Positions 1-10,054 are shown, counted from the first letter of the stretch. The stretch is DNA of 64,000 nt from Sulfurospirillum oryzae (GCF_025770725.1 NZ_JANZKZ010000001.1:186001-250000); one strand, 5' to 3'. The notes: a model not told the origin generated them from the letters alone. Program-made: numbers and translations.

Positions 1-464
1 TTGCGTTTGTTGTTAAGATTGAGATGCCAGTTCACTTCGCCTTGCAGACACGCCCCTGAACAAATAAGACCTTCAGAATGCTCACGCAAAAGCTGTTTGT
101 TAATACGAGGATAGTAGTAAAACCCTTGAATGTAGCTCATCGATGAGAGATACATCAAGTTTTTATAGCCTATCTCATTTTTGGCGTATAAGCAGAGGTG
201 AAAACGCTGTTTGGTCGTCTTATCGCCGATGTCATCTTGGTTATGAATGTACGCTTCCATGCCAATGATGGGCTTGATGCCCTCTTTGCGCATCGTTTTG
301 TAAAAATCAATCGCGCCAAACATATTGCCATGATCCGTTATGGCAACGGAAGTAACGCCTTGGGATTTGAGTTTTTTAGCTAGTTTGCCTATTTTATTGG
401 CACCATCAAGCAGTGAGTATTCTGTGTGTAAATGTAAATGGGTGTAGGTTGTGTCGCTCATCAT
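1..464 (-). CDS. dnaE: DNA polymerase III subunit alpha, N-terminal part (runs off the window)
   Basis: This is the catalytic subunit of the replicative DNA polymerase. Only the first 154 codons are here; the gene continues beyond base 1. Translating the minus strand from the ATG at 464 gives a start like MMSDTTYTHLHLHTEYSLLDG. The HLHTEYSLLDG and ITDHGNMFGAIDFY blocks are the hallmark of the PHP domain at the N-terminus of DnaE. Two adjacent in-frame ATGs (464 and 461) are possible starts and the ribosome site is weak. Identification rests on the PHP domain alone, because polymerase motifs lie outside the window, but spacing and motifs fit DnaE rather than PolX or histidinol phosphatase. Confidence 0.9.
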   Translation of the reverse strand, partial: MMSDTTYTHLHLHTEYSLLDGANKIGKLAKKLKSQGVTSVAITDHGNMFGAIDFYKTMRKEGIKPIIGMEAYIHNQDDIGDKTTKQRFHLCLYAKNEIGYKNLMYLSSMSYIQGFYYYPRINKQLLREHSEGLICSGACLQGEVNWHLNLNNKR

Positions 465-564
465 ATCTCAATTAAATTATTTTGAGTGATTGTACCGCAT
501 ACCCACTTAAAAAGCCTTACACCTCTCTTTACATGTAAGACTTTTAGACAACGCAAACAGGGAT

Positions 565-891
565 TTAAGCCAATAGCGAAGTTGCCTTGGCAATTTGCAT
601 TTCAAGCTTAAAAAGTTCTGCTTGGTATGAAGCTAACAGAGCCTCTTTTACTTGAAGATTTTTCATACTCAGTTCATCATTTTTAGCGGCTTTCTGTTCC
701 GCCGCAATCTCTTTTTCAAGCTCGGCAATCTTTTTTTCTAATGCTTTAACTTGCGCATCGATAATGCTGCCGCTTGAGGAGGTGTCACTTGTTTCAGAAG
801 ATGCGCTCGTATTTACATTCTCTTTGCGACTACGGGCAGTATTTTGACCTGTTAGAAATGGATTAGTGTATGATGGGTTAATGGTGTTCAT
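565..891 (-). CDS. Small coiled-coil protein of unknown function (FlxA-like?)
   Basis: The product is about 108 residues, with no signal peptide or membrane segment. Roughly residues 20-45 are rich in Ser and Thr. The rest is a regular heptad-like run of Lys, Glu, Ala and Leu (for example VKALEKKIAELEKEI), predicting a long coiled coil. The shape resembles FlxA-like proteins, but I cannot assign the family by eye. The AAGGAG ribosome site at 898-903 abuts an ATG at 897 and lies 6 bases from a second ATG at 891, so the second is the better start. A TTACATGTAA palindrome lies 27 bases after the stop. Confidence 0.7.
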   Translation of the reverse strand: MNTINPSYTNPFLTGQNTARSRKENVNTSASSETSDTSSSGSIIDAQVKALEKKIAELEKEIAAEQKAAKNDELSMKNLQVKEALLASYQAELFKLEMQIAKATSLLA

Positions 892-961
892 GTCCATCTC
901 CTTTCTCTGTTTACACTACAGTTATATCGGAAAATTCGTGAAAAAATAGAGAAGAGAAAGG

Positions 962-995
962 CTTACATGTAAAGAAGTTTATCTTTACATGTAAG
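962..995 (-). terminator. Hairpin made of two TTACATGTAA palindromes after the chemoreceptor gene
   Basis: Two copies of the dispersed palindrome (963-972 and 985-994) form a perfect 13-bp inverted repeat, arms 962-974 and 983-995 with an 8-base loop. It lies 9 bases after the stop of the minus-strand chemoreceptor gene. On the minus strand it is followed by a pyrimidine-rich run, as expected of a factor-independent terminator. Termination is inferred from structure and position. Confidence 0.6.
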
Positions 996-1003
996 GTCAA
1001 ATT

Positions 1004-2707
1004 TTAGCCAAGTTTACTCATGATATTTAAGATGTCACCTGTTTTTTCTTGAATCTCTTCAACATCAGCGGTTAAGGTGTTCATCTCTTTGGCATTGGTG
1101 CTCATCTTTGCAGAGCTATCAACAATACCACCCACGATAACGCCAATGGTCGCTTGAATTTGGCTCAGAGAGTGGTTGGTTTTATCGGCGAGTTCTCGAA
1201 TGTTATCGGCAACGACGGCAAAACCTCGCCCATGTTCACCCGCACGCGCGGCTTCGATAGCGGCATTAAGCGCTAAAAGATTGGTCTGATCGGCAATGTC
1301 ACCAATCATATTTAAGATGTCATTAGCCTCTTTTGCATTTTGCGTAAGCGTACTTAGTGTTTCAGCAAGATGCTGTTGAATCGAGCCCATCTCTTGCATA
1401 GAAGCTGTGGTTTTTTTAACGATACGGTTAAGATCACTCAGTGGCTCATTTTTGATGGTTGCAACAGAGCTTGCGAGTTGTTGCGAACTTTCATTGATCT
1501 TCGCACTCTGTTCTGCATTTTCTTCAATCATTTTAGCTAATGCACTGCCAAGAGCATTGACACCCTCAACCAACTCTTTAAGCTCACCATTAGTGGAGAT
1601 CATAATCGGATGACTAAAATCGCCATTTTGAAAATTTTTAAGCGATAAAAGCGTTGCTCGCATCACTTCATTCACTTTTTCAATCATCGCATCTATCTCA
1701 TACGAGAGGCGATTGGTTAAGAAGTTGGATGAAACATACGATGTTTGATTGTTCATATAACCATTGGACATTTTAGAACAGATAATCAGCACTTCGCCGA
1801 CAACGCGAATATCATCGAGTCGCAGTTTTTCAAAATCTTTAAATGTCTTATTGATAACATTGACAGTTGTGCCTATTTCATCATTTTCATGGTCACTTAA
1901 TTGATAATCTATGAGATTCTTTTTATTGGTCACATAAAGTCCAAAATCTTCCACATATTGCTTCAAATTCGCCATACGTCGACCTATAAGTTTTTGACTT
2001 AAAAAGCGTGAAATGAAAGAGAACACCACAACAACCACCAATAAAATAACGCTATTGCGAATGACCAAGGAGACTAAGGCTTCATCAATTTTTTGTTTTT
2101 CTTTGGCAACAAGAACATCAATATCATCGGCATAAACACCTGTTCCAATAATCCATCCCCACGGTTTAAAACCCTCGACAAAAGAGATTTTGGCTTGCGG
2201 TGTGTTAAAGCCTGGCTTTTCCCATAGATAATTCACAACACCTTTACCATTTTTTGAGACCACATCGACAAATTCATTAAATAAAAATTTACCCGCAGGG
2301 TCTTTAGACTTGCTCAAATCTGCACCATCAAGAGCGGGTTTAATGGGGTGCATTATCATTTTAGGAGCAAAATCGTTAATCCAGAAGTAACCATCTTCAC
2401 CAAAACGTAACTTTTTGATTGCTGTTTTTGCTTTTTCTTGATAGGCTTTTACTACCGCAGGATCGCTCTTGTCAGGATCATTTTGCAACGCTTCATAAAA
2501 AGAGTTCACAATTTGATAGGCAATCTTAACTTTATCCGTAAGTGCCTCAACTTTTTCATGGGTCATAACAGAACGAATGCCTTCTAATCTTCCTTGTGCC
2601 TCATTATTCATCAAAATAATCACAACCAAAGTTGACACAACCGCCGTTAGCACTAAAGAGACAATCAGGAGCATCGTAACTTTAAACTGAATCGTTAGCT
2701 CTTTCAT
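1004..2707 (-). CDS. Methyl-accepting chemotaxis protein with periplasmic Cache domain
   Basis: This 567-residue chemoreceptor should sit in the inner membrane and signal to CheA/CheW. A transmembrane helix (about residues 10-32) precedes a periplasmic single-Cache domain (about 45-200) containing [14 protein letters not shown] and [12 protein letters not shown], typical of Cache_2 small-ligand sensors. A second helix follows at about 215-235, then a linker and the signalling hairpin with the conserved [20 protein letters not shown] tip. There is no C-terminal CheB/CheR-binding pentapeptide. The start codon overlaps the stop of the upstream PAS gene by one base (TAATG), so the two are translationally coupled and probably act together, as CetB and CetA do in Campylobacter energy taxis. 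The ligand is unknown. Confidence 0.95.
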   Translation of the reverse strand: MKELTIQFKVTMLLIVSLVLTAVVSTLVVIILMNNEAQGRLEGIRSVMTHEKVEALTDKVKIAYQIVNSFYEALQNDPDKSDPAVVKAYQEKAKTAIKKLRFGEDGYFWINDFAPKMIMHPIKPALDGADLSKSKDPAGKFLFNEFVDVVSKNGKGVVNYLWEKPGFNTPQAKISFVEGFKPWGWIIGTGVYADDIDVLVAKEKQKIDEALVSLVIRNSVILLVVVVVFSFISRFLSQKLIGRRMANLKQYVEDFGLYVTNKKNLIDYQLSDHENDEIGTTVNVINKTFKDFEKLRLDDIRVVGEVLIICSKMSNGYMNNQTSYVSSNFLTNRLSYEIDAMIEKVNEVMRATLLSLKNFQNGDFSHPIMISTNGELKELVEGVNALGSALAKMIEENAEQSAKINESSQQLASSVATIKNEPLSDLNRIVKKTTASMQEMGSIQQHLAETLSTLTQNAKEANDILNMIGDIADQTNLLALNAAIEAARAGEHGRGFAVVADNIRELADKTNHSLSQIQATIGVIVGGIVDSSAKMSTNAKEMNTLTADVEEIQEKTGDILNIMSKLG

Positions 2708-3102
2708 TATCTTCCCTCACTTGCGCGCATTTGTCCATATAACTTTGTATATTTTTCAACCTCATCACGACTTGCCATTTTACGAACCGATAGATAATGA
2801 TCTTTCCCAAAAGGGAAAATGGTCGCATAAACCCAATAATATTTTCCATTCTTAGTCCGATTCTTGACAAATCCTTGCCAAACATCTCCTTTTTTGATCG
2901 TCTCCCACATCTCTTTAAATGCCACTTTAGGCATATCGGGATGCCGAATCATATTATGAGGTTTGCCAATCAGCTCATCTAGGCTGTATCCTGAGAATTT
3001 AACAAAGGTTTCATCAGCATAGACAATGATTCCCTTACTATCTGTCTCCGAAACCAGTAAAGAGGTTTCATCCAGTAAAATCTCATCACCTGCAATTTGC
3101 AT
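2707..3102 (-). CDS. Aer/CetB-like PAS domain protein
   Basis: The 131-residue protein is essentially one PAS domain. The blocks [40 protein letters not shown] and [14 protein letters not shown] match the FAD-binding PAS of Aer and CetB. There is no membrane segment. The ATG at 3102 is preceded by AAGGA. The gene overlaps the chemoreceptor start by one base. By analogy with the CetA/CetB pair it probably senses redox or energy state and passes it to the neighbouring receptor. FAD binding and the partnership are inferred. Confidence 0.85.
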   Translation of the reverse strand: MQIAGDEILLDETSLLVSETDSKGIIVYADETFVKFSGYSLDELIGKPHNMIRHPDMPKVAFKEMWETIKKGDVWQGFVKNRTKNGKYYWVYATIFPFGKDHYLSVRKMASRDEVEKYTKLYGQMRASEGR

Positions 3103-3249
3103 GCGTATATCCTTAAAGTCGTCTTTACGTCGATTATAAGTTTTGTTAGATTTGAACTTTATTAAAGCTTTAGGTCAAATATGATTATTTACATACCATT
3201 AACCCCAATATGTTACAATCTCAATAATTATAATTTACAAGGAATGCTG

Positions 3250-4401
3250 ATGTTTTTACTCAACAAGAAGATTTTTCTCTTAGTCACATGTCTTGCTCTT
3301 GGCACGCAAAGCTATGCAGAAGAGGCAAAGAAACAACCAACGGCTGCTGCGACAAGCGCACCAGTTCCAGCTGTTGATGTCTATAAAATCAGTGCGGCGA
3401 AGGAAGAGGCTCTCAATTTTCAGTACCCAGGTAAGACGATTAGTTCTCAAAGTGTCACGATTAAAGCTCGTGCTAATGGTATTTTGATGAAAAAATTCTT
3501 TAATGAAGGCGATTTTGTCAAAGAGGGCGATGTACTTTATAAAATCGAACCCGATAGCTACGAAGCTGCATTCAACCTTGCCAAAGCCAATGCCAATGCG
3601 TTGGATGTTCAAATGCAAAAAGCAGGGAAAGATTGGGAGCGAATTAAAGCGCTTTTTGAATCAGGTGCTTCAAGTGAACAAGAAAAAGATGCCGCATACT
3701 GGGCGTATGAGGGGGCAAAGGCAAGTTTTGCGAGCGCAAAAGCTGCTTTACAAAGCGCAACGATTAATCTCGATCGCACAACCATTAAAGCAACCATGAG
3801 TGGTATGACAGGGATCAAACAAGTTGATGTGGGAGCACTCGTTACAGATGGCACTGCCCTTGTTGACATTACACAAGTCACTCCTTTACATGTAGAGTTT
3901 TCGATTCCTGATATTGACGTGATGAAGCAAAAATACAACATCAAAAATGGTAAATGGTCAAACCCAACTGAGGGTAAGCTCAAAGCTTCATTGCAAATTG
4001 GCGATGCAAAGTTTAAAGAGATCGGCGTAGTAGACTTTTTAGATAGCTCTCTCAATGCCAAAACAGGCTCACTCAAAGCGAGAGCTACCTTTAAAAATGA
4101 AGGTAAGGAGCTTCTTCCAAACCAATTTGTTAAAGTCAACCTTGTTGGGCTTACACGCAATAACGTCATTAAAGTTCCGCAAAAAGCCGTTCTTCAAAAT
4201 CCTCTAGGCACCGTTGTCTTTGTTGTGGAAGATGGCAAAGCAGTGGTTAAACCTGTCAAAGTAGGCGAAGCAAGTGAAAATGACTATGTCATCGAAAATG
4301 GTCTTAAAGAGGGTGACCAAGTGGTCGTTAACAACTTCTTTAGAATTAAAGCTGGTGCTCCTGTCAAAGTTGATAAAGTGACCAACGAAGAGGCAAAATA
4401 A
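3250..4401 (+). CDS. RND efflux system, periplasmic membrane fusion protein
   Basis: This is the periplasmic adaptor of a tripartite drug/solvent efflux pump (AcrA/MexA type), linking the RND permease to the outer membrane channel. The 383-residue product has a signal peptide ending near QSYAEE, a biotinyl-lipoyl half-motif (ARANGILMKKFFNEGDFVKE), an alpha-hairpin rich in Ala, Lys and Glu, and the beta-barrel region (DVGALVTDGTALVDIT). I start it at the ATG at 3250 because AAGGA lies 6 bases upstream; an open frame extends back to 3181 without a better site. Its stop overlaps the permease start by one base (TAATG). Confidence 0.93.
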   Translation: MFLLNKKIFLLVTCLALGTQSYAEEAKKQPTAAATSAPVPAVDVYKISAAKEEALNFQYPGKTISSQSVTIKARANGILMKKFFNEGDFVKEGDVLYKIEPDSYEAAFNLAKANANALDVQMQKAGKDWERIKALFESGASSEQEKDAAYWAYEGAKASFASAKAALQSATINLDRTTIKATMSGMTGIKQVDVGALVTDGTALVDITQVTPLHVEFSIPDIDVMKQKYNIKNGKWSNPTEGKLKASLQIGDAKFKEIGVVDFLDSSLNAKTGSLKARATFKNEGKELLPNQFVKVNLVGLTRNNVIKVPQKAVLQNPLGTVVFVVEDGKAVVKPVKVGEASENDYVIENGLKEGDQVVVNNFFRIKAGAPVKVDKVTNEEAK

Positions 4402-7400
4402 TGTTTTCAAAGTTTTTTATCAACCGCCCTATCTTTGCAACCGTTGTTTCGATTGTCATTATTTTGGCGGGTATTATTGCAATCAAGTCTTTGCCGGTAC
4501 AAGAGTACCCAAGCATTGCTCCTCCGCAAATCATTGTCTCGGCAACGTACCCAGGAGCAGATGCCCAGACTTTAGCCACTACCGTTGCGGCTCCCCTTGA
4601 AGAAGAGATTAACGGTGTGAGCAATATGCTTTACATGACCACCACAGCCGCACCCAGTGGAAACGTGAGCATCAATGTCTATTTTCAAATTGGAACCGAT
4701 GTTGCCCAAGCCAAAGTGGATGTCAACAACCGTGTGCAAATCGCCACAAACAGACTTCCTGATGCGGTTAGAAAACAAGGTGTTTCCACCAGAGAGCGAT
4801 CTCCTGATATTTTAAAAGTTATAGCACTCACCTCTAAAGGCAATGTCCATGACACAACCTTTATCTCCAACTACGCCCTTGTTAATATCGTCGATGATAT
4901 AAAGCGCATCCCTGGTGTTGGCGATGTTATGATTTTTGGTAACAAAAACTATGCCATTCGCGTTTGGATCAAACCTGATAAATTAGCTTCTTATGAGCTT
5001 ACAACTGCCGAAGTCATCAATGCGATTAAAAGCCAAAATGAGCAGTATGCCGCAGGTCAAATTGGTCAAGAGCCTATGGAAAAAGAGCCAACTTTCACCT
5101 ACACGGTTAAAACCAATGGCAGACTTAAAAATGCAAGTGAATTTGACAATATTATCATCAAAGCCAATAGCGATGGCTCCTCTTTGAAGCTTAAAGATGT
5201 TGCAAGAGTCGAGCTTGGCGTTGAATCTTACATTTTCAATGGTGTTTTTAACGGTAAGCCAATGATCCCAATGGGTATTTATCTAGGCTCTGGGGCTAAC
5301 GCTTTGGAAGTAGCCGCCCTTGTGGAAAAAAAGCTTGATGAAATTTCCGCTAATTTTCCAAGTGACTTAGAGATCAATACCGCGTATGATCCAACACAGT
5401 TCGTCAAAGAATCGATCCATGAAGTGGTCTTTACACTCCTCCTTTCTATTGCGCTTGTTGTAGGTATCATCTACCTCTTTTTGGGCAATCTTAGAGCGAC
5501 GTTTATCCCTGTTCTTGCCATTCCTGTCTCTATCGTTGGAACGTTTGCAGGTTTCTATGCCGCAGGCTTTTCGATCAACCTTTTAACACTCTTTGGTCTT
5601 ACCTTAGCCATTGGTCTGGTTGTTGATGATGCCATTGTTGTTATCGAAAACGTTGAACGGATTTTAAGAGAGGAAGATTTAAGCGTTAAAGATGCGACCA
5701 TTAAAGCCATGAAAGAGATCACCAATCCTGTTATCGCCATCGTGATGGTTTTATGTGCTGTGTTCATTCCTGCGGCATTTTTGGGTGGTTTTAGCGGTAT
5801 GATGTATAAACAATTTGCGATGACTGTTATCATCTCTGTTACGATCTCTGGTATTGTAGCATTGACCTTAACCCCAGCCCTTTGCGCTTTGCTTTTACGT
5901 AAGCATGAAAGTGAGCCATTTTGGTTTATTCAAAAATTCAACCAATTTTTCGATTTTAGTACAAGGCTCTTCTCAGAAGGTGTGCGTAAGACTATTCGTT
6001 TAGGATTTATCAGTGTTGCTGTTTTTGGCGTTATGATCTTTGCGATTCTTATGATTACGTCACGTATTCCAACCGGACTGGTACCCAATGAAGACAAAGG
6101 AACCATCCTTGTTATCAACAACCTTATGCCAGGAGCTTCACTGAACCGCACGCAAAAGGTAAGTCAAGAGCTAAGCGATTACGCGTTGAGTAATCCACTT
6201 GTCGAAAAAGTAGCCGCATTTTCGGGACTTGACTTTATTACAGGTGCTTATAAAACGGATTCTGGCATTAGCTTTATTCGTCTCAAACCTTGGGATGAGC
6301 GCCCTCTTCCGAATCAAACATCACAAGCCATTGCAGGTCAAATGATGGGTGGGCTTTCTCAAAATAAAGAGGCGATGCTTATTGCCGTCACCCCTCCTCC
6401 TATCATGGGTATGAGTACCACCGGTGGATTTGAGATGTACATTCAAGATAGAACGGGTTCTGATATTCAAATGCTTGATACTTACGTAAAAACGATTGTT
6501 GAAAAAGCAAGTGCGCGTAAAGAACTCGTGGCAATGCGCTCTACACTCAATACCAATGTACCGCAGTTTTTAATCAACGTAGATAACGAAAAAGCAAAAT
6601 CACTGGGCGTTGATGTAGCCGATGTCTTTACAACCATTCAAGCCACCTTTGGCAATACCTATACCAATGACTTTAACCTCTTTGGTAGAACGTACCACGT
6701 TAACGTTCAATCAGACAGTACCTTTAGAGAGGGCACTGAAAACTACAGTGACGTTTTTGTCAAATCAAGCGAAGGACGCCTTGTGCCTATTAGCTCACTC
6801 GCTTCTATTAAACGTATTGTAGGTCCTGCTGTTGTTCAAAAATTCAATATGTTCCAAGCGGCTCAGATTTCAGGGCAACCCTCCGCTGGGTACAGCTCAG
6901 GTGAAGCATTACGTGTGATTGAAGAGGTAGCTAAAGAGGTCTTACCAACGGGTTATACAATCGCGTGGGCAGGAACATCGTACCAAGAAAAGCAAATGGA
7001 AAAAAGTGGAAATACCGCCTTTATTTATGCGATTATTTTCGTTTTCTTGATTTTGGCCGCTCTTTATGAGAGTTGGACGATTCCATTTGCGATCGTACTC
7101 GCCGTTCCATTTGCGCTTTTTGGTGCAGCTTTGGCGGTTTATTTTAGAGATTTACAAAACGACATCTACTTCCAAGTAGGTCTCGTAACACTCGTTGGGC
7201 TCTCTTCAAAAAATGCGATTTTGATGGTCGAATTTGCGATGCAAAAACTGCGTGAAGGGCATAGCCTTATTGATGCAACCATTGAAGGGGCAAAGATTCG
7301 TTTCCGTCCTATCGTTATGACCTCCTTTGCATTTATCGCGGGAACACTACCTCTTGCAATTAGTACGGGAGCAGGTGCCAATAGCCGTCATATCATTGGA

Positions 7401-7526
7401 ACAACGGTTGTGGGTGGTATGATTACACTCACCGCCATCGGTACTTTCTTTGTACCGCTCTTTTTCTACCTTATTATGAAAACCAAAGAGAAATTGACTA
7501 AAAAAGGAGTCGTTCATGACTCGTAG
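4401..7526 (+). CDS. RND efflux permease, AcrB/HAE1 family
   Basis: This proton-driven inner-membrane pump exports hydrophobic and amphiphilic compounds. At 1041 residues it is full length for the HAE1 family. It opens with the FFINRPIFATVVSIVIILAG helix, carries the paired TM4 aspartates (LVVDDAIVVIENV) and the TM10 Lys (GLSSKNAILMVEFA) of the proton relay, and has two large periplasmic loops. It is the middle gene of a three-gene operon, overlapping the adaptor by 1 base and the channel gene by 11 bases. No regulator gene is adjacent, so control cannot be read from the window, and the substrate is unknown. Confidence 0.96.
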   Translation: MFSKFFINRPIFATVVSIVIILAGIIAIKSLPVQEYPSIAPPQIIVSATYPGADAQTLATTVAAPLEEEINGVSNMLYMTTTAAPSGNVSINVYFQIGTDVAQAKVDVNNRVQIATNRLPDAVRKQGVSTRERSPDILKVIALTSKGNVHDTTFISNYALVNIVDDIKRIPGVGDVMIFGNKNYAIRVWIKPDKLASYELTTAEVINAIKSQNEQYAAGQIGQEPMEKEPTFTYTVKTNGRLKNASEFDNIIIKANSDGSSLKLKDVARVELGVESYIFNGVFNGKPMIPMGIYLGSGANALEVAALVEKKLDEISANFPSDLEINTAYDPTQFVKESIHEVVFTLLLSIALVVGIIYLFLGNLRATFIPVLAIPVSIVGTFAGFYAAGFSINLLTLFGLTLAIGLVVDDAIVVIENVERILREEDLSVKDATIKAMKEITNPVIAIVMVLCAVFIPAAFLGGFSGMMYKQFAMTVIISVTISGIVALTLTPALCALLLRKHESEPFWFIQKFNQFFDFSTRLFSEGVRKTIRLGFISVAVFGVMIFAILMITSRIPTGLVPNEDKGTILVINNLMPGASLNRTQKVSQELSDYALSNPLVEKVAAFSGLDFITGAYKTDSGISFIRLKPWDERPLPNQTSQAIAGQMMGGLSQNKEAMLIAVTPPPIMGMSTTGGFEMYIQDRTGSDIQMLDTYVKTIVEKASARKELVAMRSTLNTNVPQFLINVDNEKAKSLGVDVADVFTTIQATFGNTYTNDFNLFGRTYHVNVQSDSTFREGTENYSDVFVKSSEGRLVPISSLASIKRIVGPAVVQKFNMFQAAQISGQPSAGYSSGEALRVIEEVAKEVLPTGYTIAWAGTSYQEKQMEKSGNTAFIYAIIFVFLILAALYESWTIPFAIVLAVPFALFGAALAVYFRDLQNDIYFQVGLVTLVGLSSKNAILMVEFAMQKLREGHSLIDATIEGAKIRFRPIVMTSFAFIAGTLPLAISTGAGANSRHIIGTTVVGGMITLTAIGTFFVPLFFYLIMKTKEKLTKKGVVHDS

Positions 7527-8916
7527 CCTTACCCTTTTATCCTTTGTGACGATCCTCTTTTTGGGTGGATGTTCGCTCAAGCCCGATCTCAATGTTCCAA
7601 TAGTAGAGACACCTCAAAGTAGCCAAGAGGCTTTACATGTAAACAAAGAGTGGTGGAAAGCATTTAACGATGCAAAGCTTAATGCGCTCGTTGATGAAGC
7701 ACTCCTTAGCAGTGACGACCTTAAACTTTCTGCGCTTAAAGTGCTCAAAGCGCGTCAAACGTATGGTTTGAGTGTGGATAATGAGTTTCCAACACTCAGT
7801 GCCAATGCTGGAGGCACACGTCAAAAAACAAGTAATGAAGCCTTTTCAACTAAAAATAAAAGTGCTACATACTCTGATTATTCTTTAGGATTAGGGCTTG
7901 CTTACGAGATTGATTTTTGGGGAAGACTCTCAAGTCAAAGCGAATCAAACTGGTCACTCTATCTGTCCACCCAAGCATCGCGTGAGACACTGCGCAACAG
8001 CTTGATTCACGATGTGATCAGTGCCTATTTCAACCTAGCTTCCTTGCAAGCACGTATGGCAGTTTTGGAAAAAACCGCACAGGCGTATAAAGAGAGCTAT
8101 GAATTTAGAGCTAAACAGCAAAAAGTCGGAACCATTAGCGATGTTTTAGCCAACCAAGCGCTCGCGCAGTACAACAACATCCAAGCCTCTAAAAATAGTT
8201 TGATGGAGAGCTATAAACTCCAACAAAGCGCTCTGGCTATTTTGTTAGGAAAAAGCCCGCAAGCACTTTTTGAAACTCAAAATGCAGAAGCAAGCTTACC
8301 AAGCACGCTCAATATTCCACAGGGAATCCCCTCTTCTATCATGGAAAATCGTCCTGACATCAAAGAGGCACTGGAAAATCTTAAAAGCAAAAATGCCCTT
8401 ATTGGTGTTGAAAAAGCGGCTTATTTTCCAACTTTTAGTTTGACAGGAAGTTATGGTCAGCAAAGCGATGATCTTGGTAACATTCTTAAATCAACAGCAA
8501 ATAGATGGAGTTTTGGACCAAGCCTCAGTGTGCCTATTTTTGATTTTGGGCGTATCAAGCAACGTGTTTCTATCTCGGAGACCGACTTGCAATCTTCACT
8601 GGTAAGTTACGAACAAAGTGTTAAAAAAGCCTACAAAGAAGTTCATGATGCTCTGGCAAAAGAGAACTTAGCCAAAAGCCGTCTTGCTTTCCAAGAAGAG
8701 GAGCTTAAAGCCTACCAAAAAGTGTTAGACCTCTCCGAAAAACGCTTTAACCAAGGCGTTGCCAATCAGCTCGAAGTCTTAGATGCCCAAAAAGGGGTAC
8801 TTAGTAGCACGCTCAATGTGATTGCCACCAAACAAGTTCTCTTAACCGATCAAGCAGAACTTTTTAAAGCATTGGGTGGCGGATGGAATGAGAAAAAGCT
8901 TTTAACTGAAAAATAA
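7516..8916 (+). CDS. RND efflux outer membrane lipoprotein, OprM/NodT type
   Basis: This is the outer membrane channel of the tripartite pump. The 466-residue product has a lipoprotein signal peptide with lipobox LGGC near residue 19, followed by two repeats of the outer-membrane efflux (TolC) fold, including LALAYEIDFWGR-like and VPIFDFGRIKQRV motifs. AAAGGAG lies about 7 bases before the ATG. A copy of the TTACATGTAA palindrome lies inside the gene at 7633, read as LHV. It completes the operon 3250-8916; the reductase gene follows after 12 bases and may be co-transcribed. Confidence 0.93.
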   Translation: MTRSLTLLSFVTILFLGGCSLKPDLNVPIVETPQSSQEALHVNKEWWKAFNDAKLNALVDEALLSSDDLKLSALKVLKARQTYGLSVDNEFPTLSANAGGTRQKTSNEAFSTKNKSATYSDYSLGLGLAYEIDFWGRLSSQSESNWSLYLSTQASRETLRNSLIHDVISAYFNLASLQARMAVLEKTAQAYKESYEFRAKQQKVGTISDVLANQALAQYNNIQASKNSLMESYKLQQSALAILLGKSPQALFETQNAEASLPSTLNIPQGIPSSIMENRPDIKEALENLKSKNALIGVEKAAYFPTFSLTGSYGQQSDDLGNILKSTANRWSFGPSLSVPIFDFGRIKQRVSISETDLQSSLVSYEQSVKKAYKEVHDALAKENLAKSRLAFQEEELKAYQKVLDLSEKRFNQGVANQLEVLDAQKGVLSSTLNVIATKQVLLTDQAELFKALGGGWNEKKLLTEK

Positions 8917-8928
8917 TAAGGAGTGAAG

Positions 8929-9957
8929 ATGAGCCTACTTCTAAGCCCGTACGAACAAGGAAAAATTCACCTTAAAAACAAGGTGGTTATGCCTCCCATG
9001 TGCATGTATAAAGCCAAAGAGGATGGGGAAGTGACTCCTTTTCACCTCACCCATTATACGGCACGCGCGATTGGCGGAGTAGGTCTCATTATTGTCGAAG
9101 CAACAGCAGTTGAACCTCGTGGACGCATCAGCGACAATGACATTGGTCTTTGGGACGATGCGCACATCGAGGGTCATCAAAAGCTCGTAACATTGGCTCA
9201 TTCTTATGGCACGAAAATGGCGGTGCAACTTGCCCATGCGGGGCGAAAAAGCATTTGCAAAGAGACAACACCCGTCGCTCCTAGTCCGCTTTTATTTAGT
9301 GAAACAGGAGGTTATAAACGCCCGCATGAACTGAGCCTTGAAGAGATAGCGGAGATTAAAACGCACTTTGTTGAAGCGGCAGGTCGTGCGCACCAAGCAG
9401 GATACGATATGCTTGAATTGCATGCGGCGCATGGTTATCTGCTCTGTGAATTTTTATCGCCACTAACCAATCAGCGATGTGACCGCTATGGTGGAAGTTT
9501 GGAAAACCGATGTGCCCTTGTTGTTGAAATTGCAGAAGCGATTGTCCATGCGACTCCTTTACCCCTCATTGTACGTATCAGTGCGGATGAATGGATGAGT
9601 GAGGGCTGGAATGTAACCGATTCTATTAAACTCTCCAAAGCACTTCAAAACGTAGGTGTTACCATAATCCACGTCTCAGCAGGTGGAAACCATGAAAAAC
9701 AGACGCATATACCGTCTATTGTTCCTCTTTACCAAGCAGGTTATGCCAAAACTATTCGTGAAAATGTTGGCATCCCAACGATTGCTGTGGGACTTATTAC
9801 AACAGCTAAAGAAGGCGAGAAACTTTTAAAAGAAGGATTTTGTGACCTTGTAGCGTATGGAAGAGAGCTTCTTCGAAATCCAAACTTTATCTACTATGCC
9901 GCCAAAGAACAAGGCTTAAAAGAGCTTATTGAAGTCTCATACAGTAGGGCTTTTTGA
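8929..9957 (+). CDS. NADH:flavin oxidoreductase, old yellow enzyme family (YqjM-like)
   Basis: This FMN enzyme should reduce activated double bonds (enones, possibly nitro-compounds) with NAD(P)H in the cytoplasm. The 342-residue TIM barrel shows PPMCMYKAKEDG (with the YqjM-type Cys), the QLAHAGRKS active-site block, LHAAHGYLLCEFLSPLTNQR, RYGGSLENR, and the phosphate-binding AVGLITT and AYGRELLRNPNF segments. AAGGAG at 8918-8923 sits 5 bases before the ATG at 8929, which I prefer over a GTG at 8923. Its place just after an efflux operon suggests a detoxification role, but that is inference. The TTACATGTAA palindrome begins 3 bases after the stop. Confidence 0.92.
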   Translation: MSLLLSPYEQGKIHLKNKVVMPPMCMYKAKEDGEVTPFHLTHYTARAIGGVGLIIVEATAVEPRGRISDNDIGLWDDAHIEGHQKLVTLAHSYGTKMAVQLAHAGRKSICKETTPVAPSPLLFSETGGYKRPHELSLEEIAEIKTHFVEAAGRAHQAGYDMLELHAAHGYLLCEFLSPLTNQRCDRYGGSLENRCALVVEIAEAIVHATPLPLIVRISADEWMSEGWNVTDSIKLSKALQNVGVTIIHVSAGGNHEKQTHIPSIVPLYQAGYAKTIRENVGIPTIAVGLITTAKEGEKLLKEGFCDLVAYGRELLRNPNFIYYAAKEQGLKELIEVSYSRAF

Positions 9958-10005
9958 GTTTACATGTAAAGCTAAAAATGTAACATCTTTTGAAAAACTT
10001 TGGAG

Positions 10006-10011
10006 TATAAT
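10006..10011 (+). promoter_or_regulatory. -10 box for the Host_attach-family gene
   Basis: A perfect TATAAT lies 43 bases before the ATG at 10055. No convincing -35 box is visible, which is usual for the main sigma factor of Campylobacterota. Start-site mapping is not available here. Confidence 0.5.
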
Positions 10012-10054
10012 AAAAGCATCTTAGGCGTTTAAAGACGCTTTAAAAGGAGCTAAC

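Noticed and set aside
3609-4169. 186-codon frame antisense to the membrane fusion protein
   Set aside because: It lies inside a clear adaptor gene. Its composition is typical of a reverse-complement shadow.
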